Part shown: positions 49,006-61,881 of the stretch, piece by piece
Layout: each line of letters opens with the position of its first letter
How positions within the stretch are numbered: the first letter of the stretch is position 1
Notes under the pieces: model-generated
Database searches by the model: none
Told to the model about the DNA's origin: nothing
Seen by the model: the letters and a program-made list of their open reading frames with translations, nothing else
Program-made: the position numbers and the translations under genes
From: Apiosordaria backusii
Taxonomy: Eukaryota > Ascomycota > Sordariomycetes > Sordariales > Lasiosphaeriaceae
Length of the DNA: 64,000 bases
Assembly (NCBI GenBank): GCA_030549205.1
Contig: JAUKTV010000013.1
Location: 1,178,001-1,242,000 of the forward strand
Direction: 5' to 3'

Positions 49006-50557
49006 TCATCGCGACGATTGCGGGTTGTAGGCGTACTGTCGGCCATCGTGGTACATTGATTCAAGCAGGCGACTATCGCGATAAGTGCTCTCCCAGTCTC
49101 CTTGGACTGTCGAACCGGCGAGACTGGTCAGTTGGGATGATAGTGGTTCGCCCCTCTGCGTGTCTAACCGTTCTTGCCTGATTTCCGTCGATATGAGCAC
49201 ATATCCGGAATTTGGTAGTGGCCATGATCCCTCGTTGCCCTGTCGGGAGTCTAGGCGGCGGCCATCATGCTTGTTAGGTGTCACGACTACACGGTGGTGT
49301 GAAGAGGCATCGTATTCTTCGGCCAGTGTGTCATTCTGTGATAGTACTCCCACGGTACCGACCGCCGTTTCAAGGCCGGCATCACGGTTATTGCGCCGTA
49401 TAAATGTACGCATACCCGACATGGTAGCGCTTGGGATTTGGGGAAGGTCGCTAAGAGACTCCTCGTCGCTATGTTGGGCCCTCTTTTCGCGCCATCGCCG
49501 CATGCGTTCATGAAAAGAAAATAAGGCTCGCGATTTCGGACTTGGGCCTGCCGCTCCCTTTCGTTCTTCCGAACTCTTATTGGTTTGGAATGCGAGCAAG
49601 GTGCGAAAAACCGTCAACGAGCCCATAAGCACCGCAATGGTTGCTTCCATAAACTGCCAGAAAAACTCCCACGGAATGTCGATGCCCTGTGCACCTTTGA
49701 TTTTGCTGGCTCGAGTGATCGCGATGCATACCATCACCAAAGACAAACAGAGAAACGTCCCGAGAGCCACCTTTTGACGGGTCTGGATCTTGGCTTGGTA
49801 GAGGATGATGATCGGAATACTGACAATCATGAGGTCGGTGGTTGCGTCCAGGCCTGTGACGACGCCAGTTAAAGCGATGTAAAGGATGTTTTTCGAAGGT
49901 GAGAAGCAGGAAACTGCCTGTGGTTAGTCTTGGCGTCATTGGATGCCAATGCTCCCCGCATGGACAAGAACTTACGAGCATTGATCCCGAATTCGGAGCA
50001 TAAGATGAATGGCTCTGCAACAACGAACAGATACGAGACGATAGTGATGCCGACCACAGACCAGTAATAGCGCTGGACCCTTGTCTTCCATATCAACTGC
50101 CGGAAGAAGGCGAGAAACGAGAACTTGACGAAAAAGGTGGCGGTCCACGCAAGGATGAGAAAGGTATGAAACTGCTGAGTCGCATGATTCAGAAGATCCA
50201 TCAAGAGTTCCGAATTGATCAAAAAGGCTAGCGCTGGGTCTTTTTGAAGCGCCGCCGAGAGATAGATGCGGTCACAGCTGTGAAAGAGCAGGCCGGTTGT
50301 CACTGCCAGGGCCGTGGCCGCGGCGAATAAGAGGTAGTCATCCAGTGATAATCGCCTCAGGGTCTTCAAGCGGATGGCTACTCTCGCAATAACCGACAGA
50401 ATTGACAAGCCAAAGAAGACGCCCACCGTGACCTAGTGCGTTGTCGAAGTGTTAATTTGGTAAGCCCAAACGAGACGGGTTCACATACTTTGAGAGTGGT
50501 CTTCTTGAGACTGGCATGGTCATCAACGATTGCGTCCAATTCTTGTTGTGAAACCAT
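49006..50557 (-). CDS. Rhodopsin-domain (Pth11-like) integral membrane receptor
   Basis: Exons on the minus strand: 50557-50489, 50432-49976, 49913-49006, 477 aa. There are seven predicted membrane segments (about 25-310). The family marks are RRLSLDDYLL after the second segment, a Cys in the second outer loop, and CFSPSKNILYIALTGVVTGLDATTDLMIVSIP, read across the second intron. A long Ser/Arg-rich cytoplasmic tail (about 320-477) follows. The family includes Magnaporthe Pth11 and many fungal rhodopsin-like receptors; there is no CFEM domain here, so it is the CFEM-less form. The acceptor of intron 2 was set after the second AG because only that keeps frame. Ligand is unknown. Confidence 0.86.
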
Positions 50558-51522
50558 GGCGCTTGGTAGGTAGTTGTGGTACCGACAAGAGATCTCAGGT
50601 GTCCCCAAGCAAGAGAAAAGTCTGGGGGGGCGATGAACGGATGGAGGTATAGGGCAAGAAGGCCATAAGAAGCCTCATGCTTCTCAACACCCAATGCCCA
50701 AGATATGATCATTTTCTCACCCTGTGCCACTCAGACGTCTTGCCAGTATACATCTACCTTGTCCACCTCGCTGCCGTTCTGGGCCCACACATCCACTACA
50801 AGATGGGCCATCCGACATAAGGCTTACACCAAAGAGGCAATGGGGGTGTTATTTTAGGCCATCTACGTTGACCCAGGTGGCACAGCCGGAGGCGCTAGAC
50901 GGGAGGTGAAGGGACTAGGGTGGCCTATTCTGAGTGGTTGTGACTGTGCCGCCAGCGCGCCGAGCGCTGCCCACAAAGATGGGCATGCAAAAAATCAAGA
51001 ATAAGAAACTGCAGCGATCACCTGCGCTAGTGACGAGACAAGACAATATTGATCACTTGCAGCCCAACGAGACGTGCAGAGAGCACCTGTATTTGTCTCA
51101 GTAGCTGCTTGAGCACAGTGGTAGGACCAACCACCTCAAGTCAGAAGCCTGGGCGGGGCTTGGTTGGGTTGGAGAGGCTGTGCCCAGCTGCACTGGGCCA
51201 CATAATCAAGAATGTAACCTCGCAAACCAAATCGCACTGTTCATGGTTATTCGTCGCTTCGTGACTGATAGGGCTATGTGCAATCCGAGCTGGCGGCGGC
51301 ACAGTCTCCTGCGGCAAGATGGCATGGCTAGAAGACGGCCCAGCACGTCGGGTTTTCCGAACACATGATACAAGAAGGGCCAAAAACGCTTGCGTTATCT
51401 AACTTGTCAGCTTCAATTTTTCTTGTTTCCTTTTCTTACCATTGTGATACCCGGGCTTTCCCGCCCCTGCCCCCGCCCCCAACGCCCAACCCCCACACCC
51501 GATTTTCATCTCATCAGTCAAT
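50558..51522. other. Intergenic region
   Basis: 0.97 kb upstream of the receptor (-) and of the small open frame (+). CCCCGCCC- and CCCCCACACC-rich sequence at 51450-51510 may be promoter DNA. Confidence 0.4.
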
Positions 51523-51768
51523 ATGGTGTTTTCTATTCACCAGGCGGAACCCGCCTGGAGCGGATTCTTGTACCACCTTGAACAGGCGCCCGGCCCTCTA
51601 CACAGCACCAGCGAGGCGATTGCTTTTATCATCCTGCTTTTCTTCCCCTTTCTTGTCCACTTTTATGTGGGTCTTTTCGTGCAACACCGCCTACATCTCT
51701 GCCACGAAGGAGCTCGGCAGAAGCAGTACTCCTCCGCCACAGTCACCCGACGATATCACGGCCGTTGA
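51523..51768 (+). CDS. Candidate small single-pass membrane protein
   Basis: An ATG frame of 81 aa with one hydrophobic segment of about 20 residues (about 32-52, FIILLFFPFLVHFYVGL region), followed by a polar, His/Arg-rich tail. A C-rich leader lies just before the ATG. Third-base choice leans to C and G as in neighbouring genes. I recognise no family. It could instead be chance; other frames here are also open. Transcript data would decide. Confidence 0.38.
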   Translation: MVFSIHQAEPAWSGFLYHLEQAPGPLHSTSEAIAFIILLFFPFLVHFYVGLFVQHRLHLCHEGARQKQYSSATVTRRYHGR

Positions 51769-52086
51769 CTTGCTTGAAAGACCTGGCGGTCTTCGAGGAA
51801 CTCCCGTTGGTGAAATATTTCCTCGACGGTTGACTCCAAATAACTTCCACTGCCAAAACTCCTCTTCACGCCGAACTTCGGACGGGACTGCCACATCCTC
51901 ATCACGTCTGCGCCATATGCTTTCAGTTGTCCACGAGAGAAACGCGAGAGCCGACAAATGTTGAGGATAGAAGTTGCAGCCAATGAGAGGCGGCATGAGA
52001 CATGCATCGCAACTGGTATTTTGGCTGCACAAGTTTGACGCAAAGAAAGGCACGGTCTATTGCCGTAGGGTCTTAAGGGTCGTTGT
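51769..52086. other. Intergenic region before the MITE
   Basis: 318 bp without supported features. Confidence 0.4.
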
Positions 52087-52088
52087 TA

Positions 52089-52281
52089 GTCTCAGTGGCT
52101 CAGACCTTCTCTTCGGGACCCTGGTTGGCCCGCACAGGCCACTTGCATGTATAAGTGGGGCCACTTTGATGCATCTTTCTGAAAGTTGTATCTCGAGGAC
52201 CCACTATTAGGTGGGGCCCACGTGGCGGTGGTGGGTTCCAGCCACAACCAGGGTCGAAGAGAAGGTCTGAGCTACTGAGAC
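52089..52281. mobile_element. 193-bp MITE, Tc1/mariner type
   Basis: The 40-bp inverted repeats at 52089-52128 and 52242-52281 match except for a G/A difference and a 2-nt indel. Both begin GTCTCAGT and both are flanked by TA (52087-52088 and 52282-52283), the duplication left by Tc1/mariner transposases. The centre has no coding capacity and holds smaller GTGGGGCC/GGCCAC palindromes. Base composition is normal, so it has escaped RIP, perhaps because it is short. Confidence 0.85.
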
Positions 52282-52283
52282 TA

Positions 52284-53928
52284 CGTGTAGAGTCTTAGTC
52301 TTATAACAAACACCTGAACCAGAATTATGATTAGATGTGTATATGCATGTATGGTAGAGAGCGAAGTAGAGTTAAAGCACAATTCAGAAGTTAGAGACCG
52401 AGAGACCGCTATGACGAGATGAATTTTGGCAGTTTTGCCTTTGTGACCTGCAATTAATGATGTGGTTTACATAATTACTTCACACCAGCATCCATTGAAG
52501 AGTAACTGGCTTGCAGTGTTAATATAGATTGAAAATCAACTTCTGTACCAGTAAACCCATGTCCCCTTGTTACAAACTCCAAACGCTAGATAACCTGTAC
52601 AACCAAGCCAAAGATCCATCGCCGCTCTCCTATCCAGTCTTATACTTATGTATGTGCTTGAATATAAGTAGGGTGTTATAGTGCTGATCTTAGGTCTAGG
52701 GTAGTGAACTTGTTATTGTAAAAGGAAGAGAAGACTAAAGCCTATAGTTCTGGTCGTTTTATTTACTTATCGTTAAAGGTATATAACCTTTAAAGTTATA
52801 ACTTACTTTTACATCTTAATACTATAATAGTACCCCCCTCTTTAAATCGCAATTGACTGTAATTGCTTTTAAATAGAATATAATAAAATAAGTAAATATA
52901 ATAAGAATTATAGGATAAAAGAGATAATATTTAAGTTTTAAGTTTTATAAGGTAGTATTGTAGGGTTATAGTAGTAGCGGTTTAATATTATTATAATTAA
53001 GTTATATTATTATAATAATAGACCTTATTAGAAATTATTTTTCTATATACTATTACAACTGCACTTTACTTTTATATAACTACTGTATTATTAACAAATT
53101 AACTGTTTATTATTATAATAATCTCTTTTTTTTTTATATATATCTTTTTATACTTTTTTTACAATTAAATTACTATTATTATAATATTAAGTAATAATTA
53201 TAAGTATATTTAATATTTATATTAAATCCTTAACTATATTACCTTTATAAAGATTAATAGATATTTATATTACAATTACTTAGTAATATTAGGGTTTAAA
53301 CTTAATAAGTTAGTGGCATTTATTAAGATCTATATTTTTAATAAGGTTAATTTAGTTTTATACTAATAGTACTGTAAGTACTATAAAACTTACTATTTAA
53401 TAAGTCTGCAATCCCTTTTTAGTTATATTTTAATTATTAATCAGTACTAGCCTATTGTATTTATAACTAAAGACAATTACAATCTTTAAAAGGTATTGGA
53501 TTTTTTACTTAACTTTTAAAAGATCGACGACAATAAGGAAAAAGAATAGAAGAATAAAGAAGAGATAGGTTTATTAATATATTATCTATAGGATAATAAG
53601 CTTATTATTTTTAAAAGTAAAACTTTATATATATAAGGTAGACTTACTATTGGCTTACTTATATTAATTAAGGTTTAATAAATAGGTTTATTAAAGTAAA
53701 GTAAACCTTCTATAAAGCTTATAACTTTACTATTAAGTTTAATAAAGACTTTATAAAATCTATAAATAAATAGATATTTACTTATATTTTATCTTTAATC
53801 TTTTTTAAATAAAGTTATAAAATAAGTTTTTAAAAAAATACTATCTTATTAAAGTTATTTAGCGCTTATATTCTATTAATAATAACTGTAAAACATTTAT
53901 AGCCTACGTATTGGAATAGGTATAGCCA
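52284..53928. other. Boundary and start of AT-rich RIP block
   Basis: Composition falls steadily from about 52640 to very AT-rich by 52850. A C6 tract followed by TCTTTAAA at 52833-52844 reads on the minus strand as a polypurine tract, so 52290-52832 may be an LTR of another decayed retroelement. 53000-53900 contains only stop-rich sequence without recognisable motifs. Confidence 0.4.
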
Positions 53929-54756
53929 ATTACAGGCCTAAGGGCCCTGTAATTAGTGCTCACATACTAGCTCACAGTGTAGCGGAAGTCTTACACGTAA
54001 TACCTATAGCTCAGTGCTGGGGTATTAGAATACAGCACCTTATAAGTACTGCAGGATAGAAATATAGTAGGTAAACAATTGTATTATAGTACTAGCCTTC
54101 TATAAATCTACTATAGTAATCTCTATAGTAAGGTTCGTACTTGACCTTTACCATATACCTACTGACTAATATACAGTACCTTATATACCCAAGCAGGCAA
54201 ATAGACCAAAGTACAGCTTAATTAACCTTAAGATTTACTAAGCCCTATAAACCACTTACTAAGCCTTCTATAGCTTCTAACCTACAGGGCTTATAGGCCT
54301 ATAATTTAATATAGTAGTAATATACCTACTTAACTATAAGCCTACTAATTCTAGGCTAATTTAGCTAGTCCAGTAGTTAACTATAGGTCTTCCAGGTAGC
54401 TAAGTTAGCATAGTTTACAGCTCTTTAATAATTGACTTATAGCTATATAAAAGGGCTGCAAAACCTAGCACCCTTAACTTAAAGTATAGGTTATTGTAAA
54501 GTTAAGATTAGGCCACTTATATTGCCTATAGTAGTAAGCCTTAGTAGCCTGAATATAAAATTATAGACAGTTTGGCCTACTAGTTAATAGAATGCAGGCC
54601 TTTAAATAGCCTTATAGTAAAGTAAGGTACTTAGTAAGTACTAGGTAGCTAATAGGTAAGCTATTCTTTCCCTTATACTTAACCTATAGATTAAGTATTA
54701 GGAAGCTTTTACTATATAATATAATAGTAGCCACTTACTATAAACTTAAGCCTTAT
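53929..54756 (-). repeat. Separate, damaged copy of the copia LTR
   Basis: It matches the two LTRs of the 55105-62715 element over nearly its whole length, in the same orientation, but its far end departs after 54756 and no internal region follows. Differences from the other copies are almost all C/T or G/A. It is either a solo LTR or a truncated element. Confidence 0.85.
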
Positions 54757-55104
54757 ATTACGGAAGGATACAGGGATACAGGATCTACATACATATATAT
54801 ATATAGCCATCGTATAGTAGACTTCTTCTTAATCAATCAATTATCATACAACTAATGTCTTATACCACTATCGTAACTATATAATAATAGTAACTGCAAA
54901 CTTATTTAATTAAACCCCCTAATCTAGGCTAAAAATCGAATTTTTCTAATCGATATCTATTAAATCTATACCCTAACTGTTAAGTTAACACCGGCACCTA
55001 TAGCCTTAGTTAGAAAGCTATATTAGCTACCGACTCCTACTATAACTATAATTACGATATTAAATTGCCTTATCTTTACTTTTAAGACCTTTAAGAATAT
55101 ACTT
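54757..55104. other. AT-rich gap between LTR copies
   Basis: Includes a (TA)n-like tract at 54790-54803. No feature supported. Confidence 0.4.
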
Positions 55105-55938
55105 TATTGGAATAGGTATGGCCAATTACAGGCCTAAGGGCCCTGTAATTAGTGCTCACACACTAGCTTACAGTGCAGCGGAAGTCTTACGCGTGATACC
55201 TATAGCTCAGTGCTGGGGTACTAGAATACAGCACCACATAAGTACTGTAGAATAGAAATATAGTGGGTAAACAATTGTATTATAGTGCTAGCCTTCTGTA
55301 AATCCACTATAATAGTCTCTATAGTAGGGTTCATACTCGACCTCTACCACATACCCACTGACTAACGTACAGTACCTCGCACACCCCAGCGGGCAGATAA
55401 GCTAGAGTACGGCTTAGTTGACCCCGAGGTTTGCCAAGCCCTATAAACCACTTGCCAAGCCCTCTATAGCTCCCGACCTACAGGGCCTATAGGCCTATAA
55501 TTTAATATAGTAATAATATACCTACTTAACTATAGGCCTACCAATTCTTAGCCAATTTGGCTAGCCCAATAGTTAACTACAGGTCTTACAGGCAGCTAAG
55601 TTAATGTAGTTCACAGCTCTCTAAAAATCGACTCACGGCTATATAAAAAAGGCCGCGAAACCGAGCACCCCTAACTTAAAGTACAGGTCAATGTAGGGTT
55701 AGGGTTAGGCTACTTATATTGCCTATAGTAGTAAGCCTTAGTAGCCTAAATATAAAATTACAGGCAATTTGGCCTACTAGTTAGCAGAATACAGGCCTTT
55801 AAATAGCCTTACAGTAAAGTAAGGTGCCAGGTAAGTGCCGGGTAGCTAATAGATAGGCTTTCCTACTTAAGCTTCCACTATATAGTATAATAGCAGCTAC
55901 CTATTATAAACTAGGCCTTACAGAGATCTAATTTAACA
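55105..55938 (-). repeat. 3' LTR of copia element
   Basis: 834 bp, aligned in full with 61882-62715. It is less RIP-damaged than the element interior and keeps an intact TTAGGG-type motif at 55694-55709. Confidence 0.93.
55694..55709 (+). repeat. Telomere-like motif inside LTR
   Basis: TAGGGTTAGGGTTAGG, 2.7 telomere units, at the same place in the other full LTR (62471-62486). In the 53.9-kb copy the matching site (54497-54512) has G-to-A changes. Confidence 0.85.
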
Positions 55939-58900
55939 TCCCTCTTCTACTTATAGCAAGTAGTAAGCTTAGATTTAAATTTAAGGCCTATTATAGTAAG
56001 CTAAAACTAATAAACTAACTAGCTAATTAAAAAAAAAACTAAAATACAAAGTATATAAGGCATTAAGGCTTATATATTTAAATATTAAGTAACTACCTTT
56101 GTAAGCTAAATTATAAAGGAGAATTAAATATAGGAAGGGTAGTTTTCCAATCTATTCCTTTATTAACTTTTCCTCTATAGGCCTATTCCTTAAGCTTAAA
56201 AGACCTATAAAGGTCTTGAATTTTTAACTAGCTAGTAGTTTAGTTAGCCTATTAGTTGGCATTTATTTAGTATTTAAATAATTAATAATAACCTATAATG
56301 CCCTAACTTACTTCCTAACTTAATAATATTTTAATAGTATATACTTAGTACAATTATAAAGGGCTAGATTATAGGCAATAATTATAAAGCTAGTATTATT
56401 ACTATATAGAAAGATAAAGCCTATTAAAGTATGCCTTAACTTTTTATAAACCTCCCTAATCTATAGAGCCTTATAAATAGCCTTAATAAGTATATCGGTT
56501 TTAGCTTTTAAAGTAAAGAGGCTTATAGTACTAACTTTCTTTAACTTTTAGCTTATAGGGCCTCCGGCTACTTTAAATATAAAGCTATAAGTAGATTTTA
56601 AGTCCTTTAAATCCTCTATAAAGTCTAAATCTGCAAAGTCTATAAATACTATAGTACCTTCTTTTTTAATAGGTCCAATAGTATAGCTATAGGCAATTAC
56701 TAAATTCTCTATACTGTTTTAATACTTTAAAAGGTTTTTAATAACATTTAGGTTTACTATAGTAGGCTACTATATATTTCTTAAAAGCTACTATATTATA
56801 AAAGTAATATTAAGCCTTATTTAGGTTATTAAATACATTATAGTGCTTACTATATATTAAAATAGTATATGATCTAACTTACTTATAGGGCTTCCTTTTA
56901 ATTTAAGGTCTTTATATTAAGCTACTATTCTAGACTATAAAGGAACTAGTATTTTATGGCTATTTTTAAAGTTAAAGGTCTTAATTGCTTTCTATATATA
57001 CTAAGCTTAACTAAGCTATAGAAGAAAGCGATGCTTATCCTTTATTATTTAAACCTTTAAAAAGAAGGAAGCCGGCCTTTTATTTTCTATTAAATAGACT
57101 TTATTTAAGCTTTTCTTAAGCCGTTAAATATAGGCCTTATTAAAGCTTATAATTAAATAATTATTAATGTAGATTATTATAAAAATCCTAATTTTAAGAT
57201 TATAGAAAATAGTAAAGTTAGAAATTAACATTATAAAACTCTTTTCTTTTAATAACTTAGTAAGTTTAGTTTGCTAAAGTTTAAGGCTTTACTTTAAGCT
57301 ATATAAGGCCTTAAAAAGGCAAATTATTTAGCTGGTTTTAAGCTTAAAGCCTTATTTATATAGCTTAGCTTTAATAGCTAAGTCTATTAATTAGTAAAAC
57401 TTATAAAAGCCTTTAAGTATTGCTATATAATTCTCCTTTTTTAAATAGCTATTAAGAAATGCCTTTATAAAATCGATCTACTCTATTTCCTAGTCTAATA
57501 AAACTACTATAGTTAGTAATATATATTAAGTAGGTAATATAGTAGTAAAGGTAAAGGTCTTTATAAAATTTAGGCCTTTCTTTTATAAGAATCCTCTAAT
57601 AATTAGCTTAGCCTTAAACTTTAAAAGCCTATTTTCTTTATCAGTCTTCTTATATAGTATTAACCTACTGGTTAATAATAGACGGTCTTTAAAGAAAGTG
57701 CCTTAAAGAAGGAACTTAAAAGTTCCTTAGTTAATTATTTACTTAAATTTACTATATATAGCCTTTAATTAGTAGGATTTTTTAAAGTTCTTTAGTATTT
57801 ATTTTAATATTTAAGGTAATAAATTAGTATTAAAAAGACCCTTAAAGACCCTATAGCAATAGGCTTTAGCCTTAGCTAGTATTAATTCTATAAATTAACT
57901 AATGCTTATTTTAATATCTTTATTTATACTTAAGTATAGTTCTTCTACTTCTATTAGTAAGTAGTCTTTAATAAAAGGTTTTAAACTAACCTTAGAGCCT
58001 ATAATAGGCTTATTAAAAGGCTTTAGGCTACTATCGATTATAGCCTTTTAAATAGTAGGCCTACTAATTGGCTTACTATTAGAGAATTTTTCAGTATTAG
58101 CCTATTAGCCAATTTACAAACTTAATCGGCTAACCAAGTTGTATTTAAGGTATAGGTCGCTATCTTTATCTACTAATTATAATAGCTTTACTTCTTTTCG
58201 GCTTAAATCCCCTTTTAAAATAGTAATAATACTTTGAATTACAGTAGGTTTATCTACTATATTTATAAAGGAAGATTTTACTACTGCCTTTCTAACCGGT
58301 ATTTATACTTAATAGGTCTTACTTTTAAAAATAGCTAATAGCTTACTAGGCTCTATATAGGTCTATAGCTTTAAAGCTCTAGACTTTTTTTTAATAGGAA
58401 TAAAGAGCTTTATAGAAAAGCCTATAGCCTTAAACCAGCTTAAGTCTGGCTTATAAGAAAGGGAAGGCTTTAATTTATTATAAAGTATTTAATAGAAAGT
58501 TAGGTCCCTATTACTAACTATTATATAGTTAATTAATTTAAATACTATAAGCGTTATATAGTATTATAAATATTAAGGAAGCTATAATAATACTATTATA
58601 GTCTATAACCGGTTTAAAAATACTTTAATAAAGCATTTAATTAGGCCATTTTACTTATAAATATAGGGCCTAAAAGTAGAAAATTCAATACCTTTAATAG
58701 AAAACTTGGCCTATAATTTATAGTTAATTTCTTTTCTACCGTTATAGTAAAAATAAATAAGGTACCGATTATAGCGATTCTTTAAGCCTTTAAAAAAGCC
58801 TTTTATAGTATTTAATATAGTTAGTCTTTTAACGTTTAGTAAATAAAAGGCCTACTTAAACTAGGATTTTCGGTCTACTAAAATTAATACTATAGAAAGT

Positions 58901-61881
58901 CTATTATAGGGTATAGGCTTAATTTTAAAAGTATTGCCTTTAATAGAACCTAAAACCTTAGATAAGTCTAGAATAGTAGAAAATTAAAGCCTTCTTATTA
59001 CCTTAGCTTTATTATAGACTGAATATTAAAAATCTACTTCTTTTATTTAATCTAGATTTAAAAGCCCAGTAGTAATTTTACTAGTCTTTTTCAATAGTAT
59101 TAGACCTATATAACCTAACTTAATATACTATTTTAATACTATTTAAAGTAATTTACTATAATAGTCTATAACAGTATTAGGGATATTTTTAATAGCCTTC
59201 TTAAGTATATAGCCTCCTTAAGTCTCTTCTTAATTAAGTAAGCCAGGGTTATTTAAACTATTAGAGCCTTTTATAAGCTAACAGAGCTCTTTAGTAGGTC
59301 TGCCCTAATTAAATCCTCTAAAACTAAGGTTACTTAAGCTATTAAGGCCTTTTATAGGCTAATAGAGCTTTATTTTTTTAAGGCTACCCTAGCTATAGCC
59401 TTCTTTATAGCTAAGCTTAAATCCTTTAAGCCTATAGGGCTTTACCTTTTAAGCATCCGAATTAAAGCTAATAGTACTATTGCTATTTAGCTTTATAGGC
59501 CTATTACTAGGCCTTTAAGGGTCTAAATCGACCTTTAAATAGTTATCCTTTTAAAATAAAGGCCTATTAAAAAGCTCTACTATTAATTTTCATTTCTGAT
59601 TAGTAACGTTAAAACTTACATTATAATAAATAATAGGTCTTTCTATCCCCTATAATTTCAAGAAGAAGCCTAAAGCCTTAAAATCGAATACCGCTATCGG
59701 GGCTTTATTAAGCCTATATAGTACTTCCTTTTTAACCTAACCGCTAACTTTATAATATAGTATACTATTAAAAAAGTTAATATTAAACTAAGGAATATAT
59801 AGAGTATTTTTAAGCTTAAGCTTAGTATATTTAGAGGGTTCTTTCTATAAAAGTACTATAAATACAGTAATTCTAAAGCCTTTAAGTATTAAAAGACCCC
59901 CTTCTATATAAATTGTCCTTAGTAAGCTATTATTAAGCTTATAGTTAGTAAACTATTTTCGACTATTAATAATATAGTTAATAGATCCAATATCGTATAA
60001 AAGGACATCCCTTAAAGAAAGTACTACCAGGGCCTTACCTTTAGCACTTTTAATACCTTTAATAGGCTCTATAGGTATTATATAAGTACCTTTATTACTA
60101 TCGTCACTATTAAAGTCTTCAAAGTCCCTTAAAGTTAAGTTATAGAAGCTTACTATATAGGTAAATGTATCTTTAACCTTAAGCTTTTCTTTAAGGCCTT
60201 TAAGCCTTTTAAAGCCTTTCTTCTTTTTCTTTTAAAGAAAGCTACTTAAGCTATTAGGGCTACTATTACTATTACTTTTAAGCTTCTTACTTAAAAAGAC
60301 CTTCTTTTTAACACCTTTATAAAGGCTTTCTTTACTTCTATAAGCTATACCTTTAATAGTAATAAAGGTTAGAATACGCTATTCTTCTAGTAAATCTATT
60401 ATTAAAAAGCTTAGGTCAATAGTATCTATATTTTAGCCTAGCACTCTAGCAGTCTATATAACACTCCGTTACCTCTTAGCTTACTATAGGAAGCTCTTTT
60501 CTATAGCCTATAGGTATTAATTTACTTAATCTATAGCTTAAAGGTCAATGCCGGCTAATATAAGCCGGCTAATTACATTAAAGAATTTAACGTTAAAGTC
60601 TACTAAAGAGCTTATAAATTAATAGAAGTTTAAAAAGTAGTATTTTCTATAGAGATTCCCTTACTATAATTTAACGCTATAAGAATATCTCTAAACAAGC
60701 AGTTTATAGGCTTTAATAGGGCTTATTTGCTATAAAATAAAAGCCTAAAGGCCTAAGGCTATACTATTTTAAAATAATATTAATAGTAAGGCCTATTCAG
60801 TATTACATTAATAAGCTATTATAATAAGGTCTTCTATAAAAGTAGCTATATCGATAGTATATAGTATAATATTTAAGCCTTATTTCCATAGATCGAAATT
60901 CTTAAGGTCTATAAGCCTTTAGTTAGTAGGGAATTTATAGACCTTTTTAATTATTTTAATAGTAATAGTAATATAAAGGATCCTAATAAAACTACTATTA
61001 GCCCTAAGCCTTAATTAGTAAGCCGCTATAGCTTTTTAATATATAGCTTTAGCTACTACTAAAGAAGCGGTTATAGTAGCCTTAGGCTGATTTAAAGCGC
61101 TTTAAGCCGTTATTAGGAGCTTAATTTACTTTACTACTTTAATTACAATGCCTTATAACTATTGAATCTAAGCCTTTTACTTCCTTAATTAAATAGTAAA
61201 GGCCTATATACAGTAAGAATCCACTAATTCTTCCTCCCTAAAAGACTCCTACCTAGGCCCTATATTTTATATTTTTAAATCTATAAAAGGCTTAGTATAC
61301 TTACCGCTAAAGCGTCCTATAAGGCTTTAGGACCCTAGCCTAGTACTGTTTTTAACTAAGGCTTTAACTGTAGTTTACTTTATATAGTAAAAGGGCTAAG
61401 TTTATAGTACTTAAGAGCTTTAAAGAATAGGCTCTATTTTATATAGTAAATTACTGCAACTACTAATAGCAGTAATAGCTAAAAAGGTCGCTCTACCTTC
61501 TTACTTTTTTACCTGCCTTTAGGATTTATAGAACTACCTATCTAACTATAGTTAAGATAGAAGGCTATTTTTAACTCTTATAAGCTTATAGCTTACAGGC
61601 CTTTAATACCCTATTAAGCCTAATTTTTACACACCTTACAGTGCAATAAATTTAATAGCAGGCGCAAATTTAAACCTTATAGGCCCCCGGAAAACCTAAT
61701 AAGGTAAGGTAAGCTTAGTATTTACCTTATAACCCTACTTCAATAGGTAGGCTTTAAAATCAGTGATTTTATAGCCTATTTATAATGCAGTCTACAGTAG
61801 CTAAAGCCATTATTTATAGAAGGCTTTAAGCTTAAGCTTATAAGCCTATAACTTAGCTAGGTATCTTCTAGGCTTATAACC
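55939..61881 (-). pseudogene. Copia gag-pol remnant
   Basis: The interior is stop-rich and AT-rich. On the minus strand the reverse transcriptase active site is recognisable as Y-I-N-N at 57171-57160, where copia has Y-V-D-D, with the I-F-I-I-I strand before it. Further along, RNase H is recognisable at about 56634-56590 as an A-D-x-D ... K-S-T pattern, typical of the copia enzyme. Gag, protease and integrase must lie between about 61.8 and 58 kb but I could not read them with confidence. Every change noted is C-to-T or G-to-A. Confidence 0.85.

Noticed and set aside
51365..51964. 199-codon frame overlapping the small membrane protein
   Set aside because: Low complexity, rich in Pro/Ser/Arg; no domain. 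The shorter ATG frame inside is the better candidate.
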